DNA of 64,000 nucleotides from Nitrospira sp. (GCA_018242765.1 JAFEBH010000007.1:35850-99849); one strand, 5' to 3'. Positions 19,184 to 29,155 are shown, numbered from the stretch's first letter. The notes: generated by a model from the letters alone, not told the origin. Made by a program: numbers and translations.

Positions 19184-22100
19184 TTATCCCCCCTGCAGTC
19201 GTTCTGCCGCGATCCGCTTCACCCCTCGCAGATCGAGTTTTCCAGTGCCAAGAACCGGCAATGCGTCGACTTTCACGACGTGATGCCGAGACGGAATGAA
19301 CAGATTCGGGAGGCCCATGGCGGATAGTTTTGAGAGGATATCGGGAATCACAGCTTCATCCAACGTGTGCAGGACGGCTAAGCGCTCTCCTTTTTTCTCG
19401 TCAGGGAGGCCGGTCACAGCAAAGACTTGCATCTCGGCACCGGACGCTTGCTGCAAGGCTTCCTCAACCTTTCCGTGAGGAACCATTTCCCCACCGATTT
19501 TAGAAAACCGAGAGAGTCGATCGGTAATGGTCAGGAATCCATCGTCATCCAACGCGGCAATGTCCCCTGTGATGTACCATCCATCCCGCATCACTTGGGC
19601 GGTCAAGTCTTCCCGGCCGAGATATCCATTCATGACATTTGGCCCTTTTACCAACAACATGCCTGGTGTGCCAGCCGGAAGAGGGGTGTAGCTGTCGGGA
19701 TCGACAATCTGAACGGAGACGCCCGGAAGAGGCTGGCCGACGGTTCCGCGGCGTGAGGCCGGTTGGTAGTAGCCGGCGGCGCGAAAGTCCGGGGAATTGA
19801 CGGCAATCACGGGGGCGCATTCTGTGACTCCGTAGCCTTCGATCGGTCCGACTCCGAACGTGTCTTCGACCGTCTGGGCGAGACGGGCCGGAAGCTTCTC
19901 CGCGCCGGTGAGGATCACTCGAACTGAACTGAATTGTTCCGGGGTCCAACGGCGGGAATAAAGCTGTAGGAACGTCGGTGTGGTGACGAGGAAGGTGACG
20001 CGATATTTTCTGATCAGTTCACCGATGGCCGCCGCATCGAGCGGCGACGGATGAAAGATCATCGGGGCGTTGTTGGACATCACGAACCAGAACACCATAT
20101 ATCCGAATGAATGGAAGAAGGGCAGAATGCCGAGGACCCGTTCATCCTGATACAGATGAAGCATCTGTGTTGCCCCCTGACAGTTGGAGTCGACGCTGAA
20201 ATGGGAGAGCATGACGCCTTTGGGTTCGCCGGTGCTGCCGCTGCTGAAGATGATGGTGGCGAGGCTATCGGGGGTGAGCGCGGTGGTTTGTCCACAGGCC
20301 CGCTCGATGAGGCGGCAGGGAGCGAAGAGCGCCAGCAAGGCTGCTTGAAGTTTGTGCCTATTGCTGATCGTTTTCGCAAGATCTTCCAGCCAAATGATTG
20401 ACGGGCCCTCCGGCAGGTCGAGCTTGGCTTTCTCAACGAACAGACGGCTTGTCACAATGGTGCGAAGCCCCGCGATCTGTACCGCGGCTTCCAATCCGGA
20501 CTTGCCGACCGTGTAGTTCAAGTTCACGATGGTCTTGCCGCAGAGAGGGACTGCCACATTCACCAAGGCACCAGCGACCGTGGGCGGCAGAAGCACGCCG
20601 ACCCGCTCCTGGTCGCTCCAATAGGGGCGTAGCGTTCTGGCCAGCACGATCGACCCAATTAAGGCCTGCAACGACGACACATGCGGGCGATTCTGATCGG
20701 CCATGGCCAGGCGAAACGGGTGGCGGCGCATCGAGCGAATAAATTCCCGATGGAGTGGCCGGCGATGCGGCTTTCTCAGCTGCCAGGCGGTCTCACCCAG
20801 CCGACGGATTGCTCCACGCAACTCATGGACCGACGTTGTGGGGGGCAGCGGAGCTCCGAATGAGACCGTGACGGGGTAGGGAAGCTGTTCCGGTAATTTC
20901 CACAGAAACCGACCACGATTGAAGCTGAAGATGCTGCCCCAGACGCGATCAAGGTGCACGGGAATGATCGGAACGGTTCGCCCCTTGACGATCCGTTCAA
21001 ATCCACGCCGGAACGGCAGGAGCGTGCCGGTGCGGGTAATCTGTCCCTCAGGGAAAATGCAGACGAGATCGCCGTGATCGAGCGCGGCACCTGCTTCCCG
21101 GAGTGCTTTGAGAATGACCCGCAACCCACCATGGGACGAGATGGGAATCACGCCGAGCACCTTCATGAAGGGTTTGAAGATCGGTAGTTCGGCATATTGG
21201 GCATCGACCACGAATCGTACTGGGCGATCGAGGCTGGCGATCAGGAGCAGTCCATCCACAAACGAGACGTGGTTGGGAACCAACAAGGCGCCTCCGGACG
21301 GCGTCACGTGCGCCTCTCCGATGATGCGAAGACGATAGAGGGTGTTGGTGAGCAGCACGAGGATGAGTCGAAGCAGGGTATCGGGCAGCAGCCACAGGGC
21401 ATAGAGCATACCGGCCAGGGTCATGCCGGCGGTCGCCAGGAAGATGCTGGTGGTCGAGAGTCCGGCGTTGGCCAACCATCCACCGGAGAGTGAACCGAGC
21501 AAGATGCCTGTGAAGACACAGGTATTGGACATGGAGATGACAGCTCCACGCCGATCAGGCGGTGATTTCCATTGAAGGATGGCGTTCAACGAGACAAAGA
21601 TGAAGGCGCTGGCAATGCCGAGTGCGCCCAAGAGAAGAAATGTTCCCGAGAGTGGAGGTGCCAGAAGCCCAAGAAGGAGCAATGCGAGGAACACGCCGAT
21701 CGCGCCCAAGGGGATCAGCCCGTACTCCACACGGTTGCGTGAAATCTTTCCCACTACAATGGCGCCGATGCCGATGCCGATCGACAAGAGCGTGAGCGGA
21801 AGCCCGGACATCGCGTCGGAGAGTCGGAGCACCGCTTTGGCGTAGACGATCACGTTTTGCATAAACAGACTGGCGATCGTCCAGAAGAAGATTTCCATGG
21901 GGATGGCCATCTGCAACATGCGTTCGGTGCGAATCGCCGCCCAGGCACCACGAACCGTGGCTCCTATACCACCCTCGGCGCGAGCCGGTGATACCGGTGG
22001 AATGGAGAACGCCGTGACGAGACCGACAACTGATAGTCCCGTCAGCACGAGCGGAGCCAGCCATGTGTGAGATCCGGCCGTCTGCAATAAGATCCCTCCG

Positions 22101-22621
22101 GCGGCTGTCCCTGTCAGGATGGCCGCAAAGGTCCACAGCTCAAGCAGACCATTTCCGGCAGCCAGACGTTCATGGGGGATCAGCTCCGGAAGAATTCCAT
22201 ATTTCGATGGGCTGAAGAGCGCACTATGAACACCCATCCCGCAGAGGACGATCAAGGGAAGCATGCCGCCGGCAGGATTCAACCAGAGCGCGATGGTGCC
22301 GGCTGCCATCAGCAAAACCTCGACAACTTTGATGGTGAGGATGACGGTGCGCTTGCTGATACGATCGGCGAGGGTGCCGCCGACCAGCGACAGGAGTACC
22401 AGCGGTAGGGTGAAGATGACGAAGGCCGTCGCGGTTTGGGTTTGAGCGACGGTTTCCAGCTCAGGGCCTGGAGCCATCCCAGCCGTCGCCTGCCGGATGG
22501 CCAGCAAGGCGACCATCAGTTTCCAGGCATTGTCATTGAAGGCTCCGCAGAATTGGGCAATCAGGAGCCCACGAAGGGAGCGGGAAATTGGTTGTTGGGC
22601 CGGACCGGTCGTCGTGGTCAT
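19184..22621 (-). CDS. aas: trifunctional MFS transporter / acyltransferase / acyl-ACP synthetase (Aas-type)
   Basis: 1145 aa with three modules. Residues of about 15-420 form a 12-helix MFS transporter like LplT (lysophospholipid flippase). Residues of about 430-610 are a PlsC-type acyltransferase with NHVSFVD at 450-456 and FPEG at 523-526. Residues of about 630-1145 are an AMP-binding acyl-ACP synthetase with SSGSTGEPKG at 793-802, GYGVTEC at 930-936 and a final G-T-G-K-L-D-L catalytic Lys motif. Together they would import lysophospholipid and re-acylate it, a membrane repair route. In E. coli LplT and Aas are separate proteins. It lies 9 nt after the MutS-like gene. Confidence 0.92.
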   Translation of the reverse strand: MTTTTGPAQQPISRSLRGLLIAQFCGAFNDNAWKLMVALLAIRQATAGMAPGPELETVAQTQTATAFVIFTLPLVLLSLVGGTLADRISKRTVILTIKVVEVLLMAAGTIALWLNPAGGMLPLIVLCGMGVHSALFSPSKYGILPELIPHERLAAGNGLLELWTFAAILTGTAAGGILLQTAGSHTWLAPLVLTGLSVVGLVTAFSIPPVSPARAEGGIGATVRGAWAAIRTERMLQMAIPMEIFFWTIASLFMQNVIVYAKAVLRLSDAMSGLPLTLLSIGIGIGAIVVGKISRNRVEYGLIPLGAIGVFLALLLLGLLAPPLSGTFLLLGALGIASAFIFVSLNAILQWKSPPDRRGAVISMSNTCVFTGILLGSLSGGWLANAGLSTTSIFLATAGMTLAGMLYALWLLPDTLLRLILVLLTNTLYRLRIIGEAHVTPSGGALLVPNHVSFVDGLLLIASLDRPVRFVVDAQYAELPIFKPFMKVLGVIPISSHGGLRVILKALREAGAALDHGDLVCIFPEGQITRTGTLLPFRRGFERIVKGRTVPIIPVHLDRVWGSIFSFNRGRFLWKLPEQLPYPVTVSFGAPLPPTTSVHELRGAIRRLGETAWQLRKPHRRPLHREFIRSMRRHPFRLAMADQNRPHVSSLQALIGSIVLARTLRPYWSDQERVGVLLPPTVAGALVNVAVPLCGKTIVNLNYTVGKSGLEAAVQIAGLRTIVTSRLFVEKAKLDLPEGPSIIWLEDLAKTISNRHKLQAALLALFAPCRLIERACGQTTALTPDSLATIIFSSGSTGEPKGVMLSHFSVDSNCQGATQMLHLYQDERVLGILPFFHSFGYMVFWFVMSNNAPMIFHPSPLDAAAIGELIRKYRVTFLVTTPTFLQLYSRRWTPEQFSSVRVILTGAEKLPARLAQTVEDTFGVGPIEGYGVTECAPVIAVNSPDFRAAGYYQPASRRGTVGQPLPGVSVQIVDPDSYTPLPAGTPGMLLVKGPNVMNGYLGREDLTAQVMRDGWYITGDIAALDDDGFLTITDRLSRFSKIGGEMVPHGKVEEALQQASGAEMQVFAVTGLPDEKKGERLAVLHTLDEAVIPDILSKLSAMGLPNLFIPSRHHVVKVDALPVLGTGKLDLRGVKRIAAERLQGG

Positions 22622-22630
22622 TCGTGCGGG

Positions 22631-24478
22631 CTATTGTGCCCGATTGTGAGGGGTGGGGGAAATAGGCAACCCTTCCAGTTCCATAATTCTCAGTGCATTG
22701 GTCGTTGGGCAGGGTCCTGGCCTCAGCCGGTAGTCGAACGTGAGAGTTCCGTCTGCCACCGTTTCTTGGAAATGGGCGTTTCGTAATCGTGGGATGGCCT
22801 GTTCCAGGTCCGCCAACTCCAAGTCATGCGTACTCACAAGACCAAATCCGTGCCCCTTCGAGAGTGCGGTGATATAGGCTTGGCTGCCGATGAGTCGTTC
22901 ACGGTTGTTGGTACCCTTGAAGATCTCATCGATCAGAAAGAGCACGGGAGGCACGGTACGCTCCTGAGTCGCGTCGAGGATCGTTTTCAGTCGTTTCACT
23001 TCGGCGTAGAAGAACGAGAGCCCCGCATCGAGCGAGTCATCGACACGGATGCAACAAGCCAATCGGCTCCAGGTCCATTCAAATGAGCCGGCGCAAACCG
23101 GCGCGCCGGCCTGGGCGAGACAGAGGTTGATGCCGATGGTGCGTAAGAATGTACTCTTGCCGGACATATTTGAGCCGGTGATCAGGTAGATCGAGCCAAG
23201 TTCAGCCAGCTGGACATTGTTCGCGATGCGTGTCCGTGGGGATAGCAAGGGGTGTGCAAGCCGGCTTGCGCGGATGGTCGGAGAAAGCTCCTGTTGCCCC
23301 TCAGGGACGGTAAGCGGAGTCGGCCAAATATAGTCAGGATGGAGATACGCAAAGGTTGCGAGCGCCGACGCGGCTTCGACTTCCGCCAGCGCGTCGAGCC
23401 ATTGCGGGAGGGCCTGTTGGATTCGGTCTTGTAGGTGGATCAGTCGCCGCAAGAACCAGAGGTCCCATGGGCCAATGGCATTGCTCGTCAGATGGACGAG
23501 CGGATGGGCTTTAATGCTGATGGCGTGCAACGTACGTGCGACATCCTGGAGCTGTTGCGTGGGACTGACGTGGCCGATCAGGGTGGTCCAGGTTGTTGCG
23601 AGAGATGTTTCTCGCTGCGCGGCGTATCGTTCGATCGAGCCAAGGACCGTGGCCAGACGTTCAGTTTCGTGATGGAGGCCGACGGCATGCTCAAGCAACT
23701 CTTCTCCCTGATCGGTCATGAAGTAGATCAACACATAGGCGGCGAATGAGAACATCCAATAGCCAGGCAGCAATCCGAACAGCGTGGCGAGGCCGAGTCC
23801 GATCGTCGTCGAGGCAAGGAGTGCCTGGACGACAAGAATGGTATTCAGGTGGGGAAGGCCGAGCCGGTGCTCAATGACCGCGGCCAACCGCTTGCCGTTG
23901 ATCTCTTGGTCGCCTGTGAGTTTGGCATCGAGCGTGAGTCTGTCGCGTAGCAAGGGGCGAGCGGTCAGTTCCTTGATCAGCGCGTGCCTGCGGCGCCACT
24001 GTGCGGAGGGGGGAGGCTGGTTGAGGAGCCAGCTGTGCAACCGCTCTCGACCCTGGTCCGAGATGGTGGTGTCGAGCAGATGGGTCAGAGAATGGGGACC
24101 AAAGAGGTCGAGATCGGCCGCGTAGGGATGAGAGCCCGGCTCGTTGGTCGATCTGGTCGGGATGTTTTTCCAATCCAACGCGATGCGGGCCAGATGTGTC
24201 TGTTTGATGTGTTTCCACTGGCGGAGCCGATGAATCTGGGTCTCCACCTTGTTATGATAGGCGGCAACCGTGATGAAGATTGCGAGGAATACGCCGACGG
24301 ATAGGTTGCCGCTGTGGTACCAGTTGAGCTTATAAAGGGTGACGGTGCAGATGAGACCGATCACGAAGATGGCCAACCGCCATCTGGTGAATAGAGCGCT
24401 GGTTTTCGTGCCTTGACCAATCAGGCGGTCTGCGCGCCTGATAATCGTCTCAATCTGGATGGTGCGTGAGTGTGCCAT
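22631..24478 (-). CDS. membrane-anchored MutS-family ATPase
   Basis: 615 aa. The C-terminal 200 residues are a MutS domain V: Walker A G-S-N-M-S-G-K-S-T at 435-443, Walker B V-L-F-L-I-D-E-I at 512-519 and S-T-H-D at 549-552. The middle is helical core (domain III). Mismatch-recognition domains I and II are absent. Instead there are two hydrophobic segments at about 33-52 and 57-75 and another pair at about 211-255, so the protein should sit in the membrane. It is not the classical repair MutS. Role unknown. The adjacent Aas-type gene hints at an envelope-linked job (inference). Confidence 0.82.
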   Translation of the reverse strand: MAHSRTIQIETIIRRADRLIGQGTKTSALFTRWRLAIFVIGLICTVTLYKLNWYHSGNLSVGVFLAIFITVAAYHNKVETQIHRLRQWKHIKQTHLARIALDWKNIPTRSTNEPGSHPYAADLDLFGPHSLTHLLDTTISDQGRERLHSWLLNQPPPSAQWRRRHALIKELTARPLLRDRLTLDAKLTGDQEINGKRLAAVIEHRLGLPHLNTILVVQALLASTTIGLGLATLFGLLPGYWMFSFAAYVLIYFMTDQGEELLEHAVGLHHETERLATVLGSIERYAAQRETSLATTWTTLIGHVSPTQQLQDVARTLHAISIKAHPLVHLTSNAIGPWDLWFLRRLIHLQDRIQQALPQWLDALAEVEAASALATFAYLHPDYIWPTPLTVPEGQQELSPTIRASRLAHPLLSPRTRIANNVQLAELGSIYLITGSNMSGKSTFLRTIGINLCLAQAGAPVCAGSFEWTWSRLACCIRVDDSLDAGLSFFYAEVKRLKTILDATQERTVPPVLFLIDEIFKGTNNRERLIGSQAYITALSKGHGFGLVSTHDLELADLEQAIPRLRNAHFQETVADGTLTFDYRLRPGPCPTTNALRIMELEGLPISPTPHNRAQ

Positions 24479-24572
24479 AACAGGCGACCTTACTGGGAAC
24501 CGGCGTGAACGTCAAATCCTGTCACCGCAGTGGAAGAATGGTCTTGGTGCAGTTAGTGATGAGTGAGCGCTG

Positions 24573-25448
24573 ATGATGACGAACGGCTGGGTGGATGTGT
24601 GCATTCACGGTTCTCTCGATACAGGCGAACTGCTGAGTCGCCTTGACGACGCCACGGTGCAGGGGGCTTGGGAGGATGGGGGTGAGGTTCATCTCTATTG
24701 GGCGGAAACCCAGTGGACTGAAGAACGGCTCTCAGCCCTCCATGCAGCCCTTGCCGATCTGGCGTCGTCGAGCCAAGAACCGTCACTTTCCGTGATGCGT
24801 GTGCCGGCGCAAGATTGGAACGAAGCCTGGGCTCGTTCCGTTAAGCCCCTTCGTATCGGTCGATTCGTCATTCGCCCCAGTTGGGAACCGGTGACGCTTG
24901 GCCCTCGTGACCTCGAAATCATTTTGGATCCCAAGCAAGCCTTCGGCACGGGGCACCATGCGACGACACGCATGCTGCTGGAGTGGTTGCAAGAGGATAT
25001 TCGAGGAGGCGAACAGATTCTGGATGTCGGAACAGGGAGCGCGATTCTGGCTATGGCTGCCGTCAAGCTTGGGGCGAGCTCCGCGATCGGTGTTGAAATC
25101 GATGCGGTTGCCGTAGACTGTGCGCGAGAGTATGTCGAACTGAATCATCTGGCGGATAAGATTAATGTCGTGACCGGCACGTTGGCGGATCTCCCACAAT
25201 CCCGGACAACGCCCGATTTCGTACTGGCGAATCTTGATCGTCAAGCAGTTCTTGGCCTTGCCGAGGATCTGGTGAGTCTGGCGCGGTGTGGGGCACGAAT
25301 CCATGTCTCCGGCATTCTGAGCGAGCAACGGGACGAAATCGTGGAGCGGTTTTCAGATCTTGGACTCGTCTGTCCGAAGCAACAGGAGGCGGAAGGTTGG
25401 GTGGCACTGGCATTTCTCCGGCTGGAATCCTGTGAAGGGGAGGCGTGA
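24573..25448 (+). CDS. prmA: ribosomal protein L11 methyltransferase
   Basis: SAM-dependent enzyme that trimethylates ribosomal protein L11. 291 aa, normal length. The PrmA-specific substrate region D-P-K-Q-A-F-G-T-G-H-H-A-T-T lies at 119-132, then the SAM motif I-L-D-V-G-T-G-S-A at 149-157, and L-A-N-L-D later, where typical PrmA has N-I-L or N-L. A-T-G-A-T-G at 24573 gives two possible starts. The stop overlaps the upstream end of the MOSC gene and its ribosome site, so the pair is coupled. Confidence 0.93.
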   Translation: MMTNGWVDVCIHGSLDTGELLSRLDDATVQGAWEDGGEVHLYWAETQWTEERLSALHAALADLASSSQEPSLSVMRVPAQDWNEAWARSVKPLRIGRFVIRPSWEPVTLGPRDLEIILDPKQAFGTGHHATTRMLLEWLQEDIRGGEQILDVGTGSAILAMAAVKLGASSAIGVEIDAVAVDCAREYVELNHLADKINVVTGTLADLPQSRTTPDFVLANLDRQAVLGLAEDLVSLARCGARIHVSGILSEQRDEIVERFSDLGLVCPKQQEAEGWVALAFLRLESCEGEA

Positions 25449-25450
25449 CC

Positions 25451-25930
25451 ATGTCCACCAGGCCCTCGTACGCCCATGTGCATCAGATCAACATTTCCGA
25501 TGGAGGTGTGCCGAAACTTCCTGTCTTGGAAGCCAAGATCGGAGAACAAGGCTTGGATGGCGATCGGCAACGCAACCTCAAGTTCCACGGAGGCCCAGAC
25601 CGTGCCGTTTGTTTGTATTCCCTCGAGCTTGTTGAGCGATTACAAGATGAAGGCCATCCCATTGATCCTGGGGCAACCGGAGAAAATCTGACCTTGTCCG
25701 GATTGAACTGGGACCAGGTACGGCCTGGCATCCGGTTGACTATTGGTCCTGAGATCCGACTCGAAGTGACGAGCTATACGACGCCTTGCAGCCATAATGG
25801 ACGATGGTTTCGCGATGAGGACTTCTCACGCATTGCGCAAAAACTGAACCCCGGCTGGAGTCGGGTTTATGCGAAGGTGCTGCAGGGTGGAATTGTGAGA
25901 CCAGGAGACGTCGTGACAATTGAATCGTGA
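25451..25930 (+). CDS. MOSC-domain protein
   Basis: 159 aa, the MOSC domain alone (as in YiiM and the MOCOS C-terminus). G-L-D-G-D-R-Q and K-F-H-G-G-P-D-R-A-V form the sulfur/molybdenum-cofactor pocket core; G-E-N-L-T follows, and T-P-C-S-H-N supplies the conserved Cys. Members handle activated sulfur or reduce N-hydroxylated compounds with molybdenum cofactor. The ATG at 25451 has GGGGAGG seven bases upstream; the GTG at 25445 is less well placed. Confidence 0.9.
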   Translation: MSTRPSYAHVHQINISDGGVPKLPVLEAKIGEQGLDGDRQRNLKFHGGPDRAVCLYSLELVERLQDEGHPIDPGATGENLTLSGLNWDQVRPGIRLTIGPEIRLEVTSYTTPCSHNGRWFRDEDFSRIAQKLNPGWSRVYAKVLQGGIVRPGDVVTIES

Positions 25931-26048
25931 AACGTACAAAGTTTTGGGCTGAAGTTACGGGTTTCGGGTTTCTCGTCTCGGACGTAACGCGAAACTTTGA
26001 ATTCGCAACCTGAAACATTTGACTGCCGAAAGACGAAGGACAAAGAGA

Positions 26049-26708
26049 ATGGATCGCATACTTGAACCAGAGTTGATGGATGATCCCAAGCAGGCCGAGG
26101 CGTACGCGCGGGCGGACTTCGAGAAGGAGAACCAGGGATTTGTCGAGCGGTTCAAAGAATACTTCCCTGAGTTTTCTCAAGGGACGGTGCTGGATCTTGG
26201 CTGTGGTCCGGGCGATATCCCAATCCGTTTTGCCAAGGTCTACTCAGCCTGCCAGGTCATTGGAGTGGATGCTTCAATTCCGATGATTCAGCTGGGAGAG
26301 CAGGCGGTAAAGGAAGCGGGCTTATCCGATCGCATTACGCTGCGCTGCGAACGGTATGAAGAAGTTGCTGGTGCGAGAATCACTGATGCCGTGATCTCGA
26401 ACAGCCTGCTCCATCATCTGCCCAATCCTTTGCAGTTCTGGCAGAAGATTCGCCAGCTCGTGAAGCCAGGCGCGCCGGTATTGGTGATGGATCTGCTCCG
26501 CCCAGACTCGCCGGAAGCAGCACAAGCCATCGTCGATCAGTATGCCTCCAACGAGCCGGATGTTCTGAGGCGTGATTTTTACAATTCGCTGCTGGCAGCT
26601 TTTACCGAGGATGAAATAGGGTCGCAACTCGCCCGCATGAACCTCACACGATTGTTGATCGATGTGCCGGATGACCGGCACTGGGTGGTGGGAGGGATCA
26701 TTTATTAG
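26049..26708 (+). CDS. class I SAM-dependent methyltransferase
   Basis: 219 aa from the ATG at 26049, whose upstream region holds AAGGA. The Rossmann motif reads V-L-D-L-G-C-G-P-G-D; the acidic end of strand 2 is V-I-G-V-D-A-S, and motif IV includes S-N-S-L-L-H-H-L-P-N-P. These are UbiE/methyltransferase-11 features. Substrate cannot be inferred; small-molecule methylation is most likely. No operon link upstream, as a repeat-rich 118-nt gap separates it from the MOSC gene. Confidence 0.85.
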   Translation: MDRILEPELMDDPKQAEAYARADFEKENQGFVERFKEYFPEFSQGTVLDLGCGPGDIPIRFAKVYSACQVIGVDASIPMIQLGEQAVKEAGLSDRITLRCERYEEVAGARITDAVISNSLLHHLPNPLQFWQKIRQLVKPGAPVLVMDLLRPDSPEAAQAIVDQYASNEPDVLRRDFYNSLLAAFTEDEIGSQLARMNLTRLLIDVPDDRHWVVGGIIY

Positions 26709-27380
26709 GTGTGGATAAGGAAGGGACAAGGTGAGCAGACAACGACATCAAACCGAGCAGGTATATACATGACAGAATAACCTTATCAAGCTCGGCGTGT
26801 ACCTCTTGGCCGGAGTCTTCGAGATGGGTCCCTCCTTTCTTTGAATCCCAGGTGTGATCGCTTTATTTAACAGTCGCACATCCCTCAAACATTGCACAAC
26901 CATACCGGCGGTATAGTCCTCCCGCCGTTTGTTCACCAAAATGGATTGGCGGTCTTGAGGACATTTCCCCCACTACAAACAGGCAGTGTTGAGGATATTT
27001 GACCCACTTCAGTTGATCCGTTCATCTCTATCAGCCGGCACATCGAATACTACTGAATACTTACAGAGTGCTTTTCTATAGTGGCTCAGGAACAGTTATT
27101 GCGTACACTCTTAAAGCTCACGATCATCTTAATCAAGTGTGGGAAGGGCAATATGGTTTGATACTGATACATAGAATGGTGACACGTAGATGAGCAGTCT
27201 GTCCTCGTCTGAATGCGAATTCGCGAATCCCTGTCGAAAGGATGCTAGTCGGTGGCGTCGCACCCAGGCTCCGTGATTCGAGAGAGGAGAGTCGGCCGTT
27301 TTGTGCGCAACCTGATGACCTCATCGGTAGGGAAAGAATGGAGGTCAGAATCCGCTGAGGAGGAGAAGAAGGAGAACGCC
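26709..27380. other. gene-poor interval with an IS21-like end
   Basis: No convincing gene. At 26948-26974 and 26982-27008 there are two direct repeats of 27 bp (22 matches), spaced 34 bp, of the type found in IS21-family ends. A short minus-strand frame at 26748-26939 adjoins them but has no recognisable domain. Confidence 0.4.
26948..27008 (-). repeat. tandem direct repeats, possible IS21-family terminus
   Basis: Two units beginning GGCGGTCTTGAGGACATTT and GGCAGTGTTGAGGATATTT lie 34 bp apart. Multiple such repeats are characteristic of IS21-family termini, but no istA or istB gene survives here. The assignment is inference. Confidence 0.35.
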
Positions 27381-27425
27381 ATGAAATGGGTATACATCAT
27401 GAGAGAGGATGAGGCTGGCATGTGA
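27381..27425 (+). CDS. possible 14-residue micro-ORF upstream of the RTX gene
   Basis: ATG at 27381 with GGAG eight bases upstream opens a 14-codon frame ending in TGA, 70 nt before the RTX start. It could be a leader peptide or a chance frame. Only the ribosome site supports it. Confidence 0.2.
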   Translation: MKWVYIMREDEAGM

Positions 27426-27495
27426 GTCATTCTCCCCTCATCGAAGCTGGCCGGGGAGATCCGGTCGTTAGGACACACCAACAGAGGAGGTTGTT

Positions 27496-28882
27496 ATGGC
27501 GATCATCATTGGCACACCCTTGAATGACATTCTTAACGGAACTCTTGGAGCCGATTGGGTGTTTGCGCTTGAGGGGAATGACACCGTCAGCACAGGCGAC
27601 GGCAATGACATTCTGGTTGGTGAGGCCGGCAACGACCGGCTTTTCAGCGGCAACGGCAATGACATACTGATCGGTGGAGATGGTGCCGACCTGCTGGCAG
27701 GTGGGATCGGTGCCGACATCATGTACGGCGGCAACGGCAACGACACCTATGTTGTGGACAACGTGTTGGATGTGACGAGGGAGGCAGTGAACACGGCGTT
27801 GGGTGGGGTAGACACCGTGGAGTCGTCTGTCACCCGTTCCCTGGGTTTCGGTCTCGAGAACCTCACCATGACCGGCGCGGCAGCCATCAATGGCACGGGC
27901 AATGGGAATGCCAATGTCCTCACCGGCAATAGCGCCAACAACGTGCTTTCGGGCCTGGCAGGAAACGATACGCTTAACGGCGGCCTCGGCAATGACGCGT
28001 TGAACGGGGGGGGGCGGGATCGACACGGTCTCCTATAGCACGGCGACGGCGGGGGTTAACGTCGATCTTGCTCTCACGGGCGCACAGAACACGGGAGGAG
28101 CCGGGAGTGACACCCTCGTGAGTATTGAGAATCTCACCGGCTCGAACTTCAATGACGCCCTCATTGGCAATAGCGTCAATAATGTGCTCAATGGTGGTGG
28201 CGGTAACGACGCCCTCGTTGGCAACGCTGGCGACGACACGCTCACCGGTGGCAGTGGCAATGACACGTTGAACGGGGGGGACGGGATCGACACGGCCTCT
28301 TATAGCACGGCCACGGCGGGTGTCACGGTCAACCTCGGTCTGAGCGGCGCGCAGAATACGGGAGGGGCTGGGATCGACCAGCTCGTGAGTATTGAAAACT
28401 TCATCGGCTCAAACTTCAACGACACGCTGAGGGGCGCCGATTTTGCCGACAACGTGCTGAAGGGGGGAACTGCCAACGACATCCTCTACAGCGGCGACTT
28501 CAGCAACACCGTGTTCAATGGTGGGGCTGGTGCTGATACCATGTATGCCGGTTATGGAAATAATCACTTCGATTACAATTCCGTCAGTGACAGCCCTGCT
28601 GGGTCTGGCCGGGATGTTATCCATGATTTTGTTGGACACGCTTCTCATAGCCCTAAGGAGGACTATATCGACCTGACCACGATCGATGCCAATACGTTAG
28701 TGAGCGGGAACCAGGCTTTCACCTACATTGGCAGTGCAGCCTTCACGGCGGCGGGGCAGCTCCGCTATGCCGGCGGAATCTTGCAGGGGAGCACGGATGC
28801 GGATACGGTGGCAGAATTTGAGGTCCAACTCGTCGGTGCCCCGGCGCCCGCTGATGGGCTGGATTTTTACATCCTCCTGTAA
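27496..28882 (+). pseudogene. RTX calcium-binding repeat protein, frame broken at a G9 run
   Basis: The start ATG has GAGGAGG five bases upstream. The first frame (27496-28038) and second frame (open from about 28015 to 28882) join into one protein of about 461 aa if one G is removed from the nine-G run at 28006-28014. A sister repeat inside the gene has seven G at the equivalent place (28274-28280) and is in frame. The product is made of G-G-x-G-x-D-x-L nonapeptide repeats that bind Ca2+ in a beta-roll. It ends in the D-V-I-x-D-F and terminal Y-I-L-L segments typical of type I secretion substrates. The break may be phase variation, decay or a sequence error. Confidence 0.75.
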
Positions 28883-29124
28883 GCCTTGTGTCATCAAGAA
28901 GGGTGTTCCTGCTCGGGGATGTCCTTCTTGAACTGATACGGGCATAGTGAACTCCTCGCCAGTTCCCTGCCGAGAATCCTCAGTTTGTCATCCCTTAGGC
29001 ACCCATCAGACATTAAAGGTCGAGGATCATGATTGGGTCGCAGCATGAGGTTGGCTCCTGTACTGTGCATGACTTTGCACATGGCATGGTAGGTCCAAGT
29101 GCACCGTTATGGGGTCTGCGTTGT

Positions 29125-29155
29125 GGGGTCGGATACCGTTTCTATCATCCGGTGA
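29125..29155. repeat. copy 1 of a GGGTCGGATACCG repeat flanking the IS5 remnant
   Basis: About 30 bp starting GGGGTCGGATACCGTTTCTA are almost identical to 29408-29438. Similarity continues more weakly for about 100 bp on the right side of both copies, in direct orientation. Confidence 0.7.
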
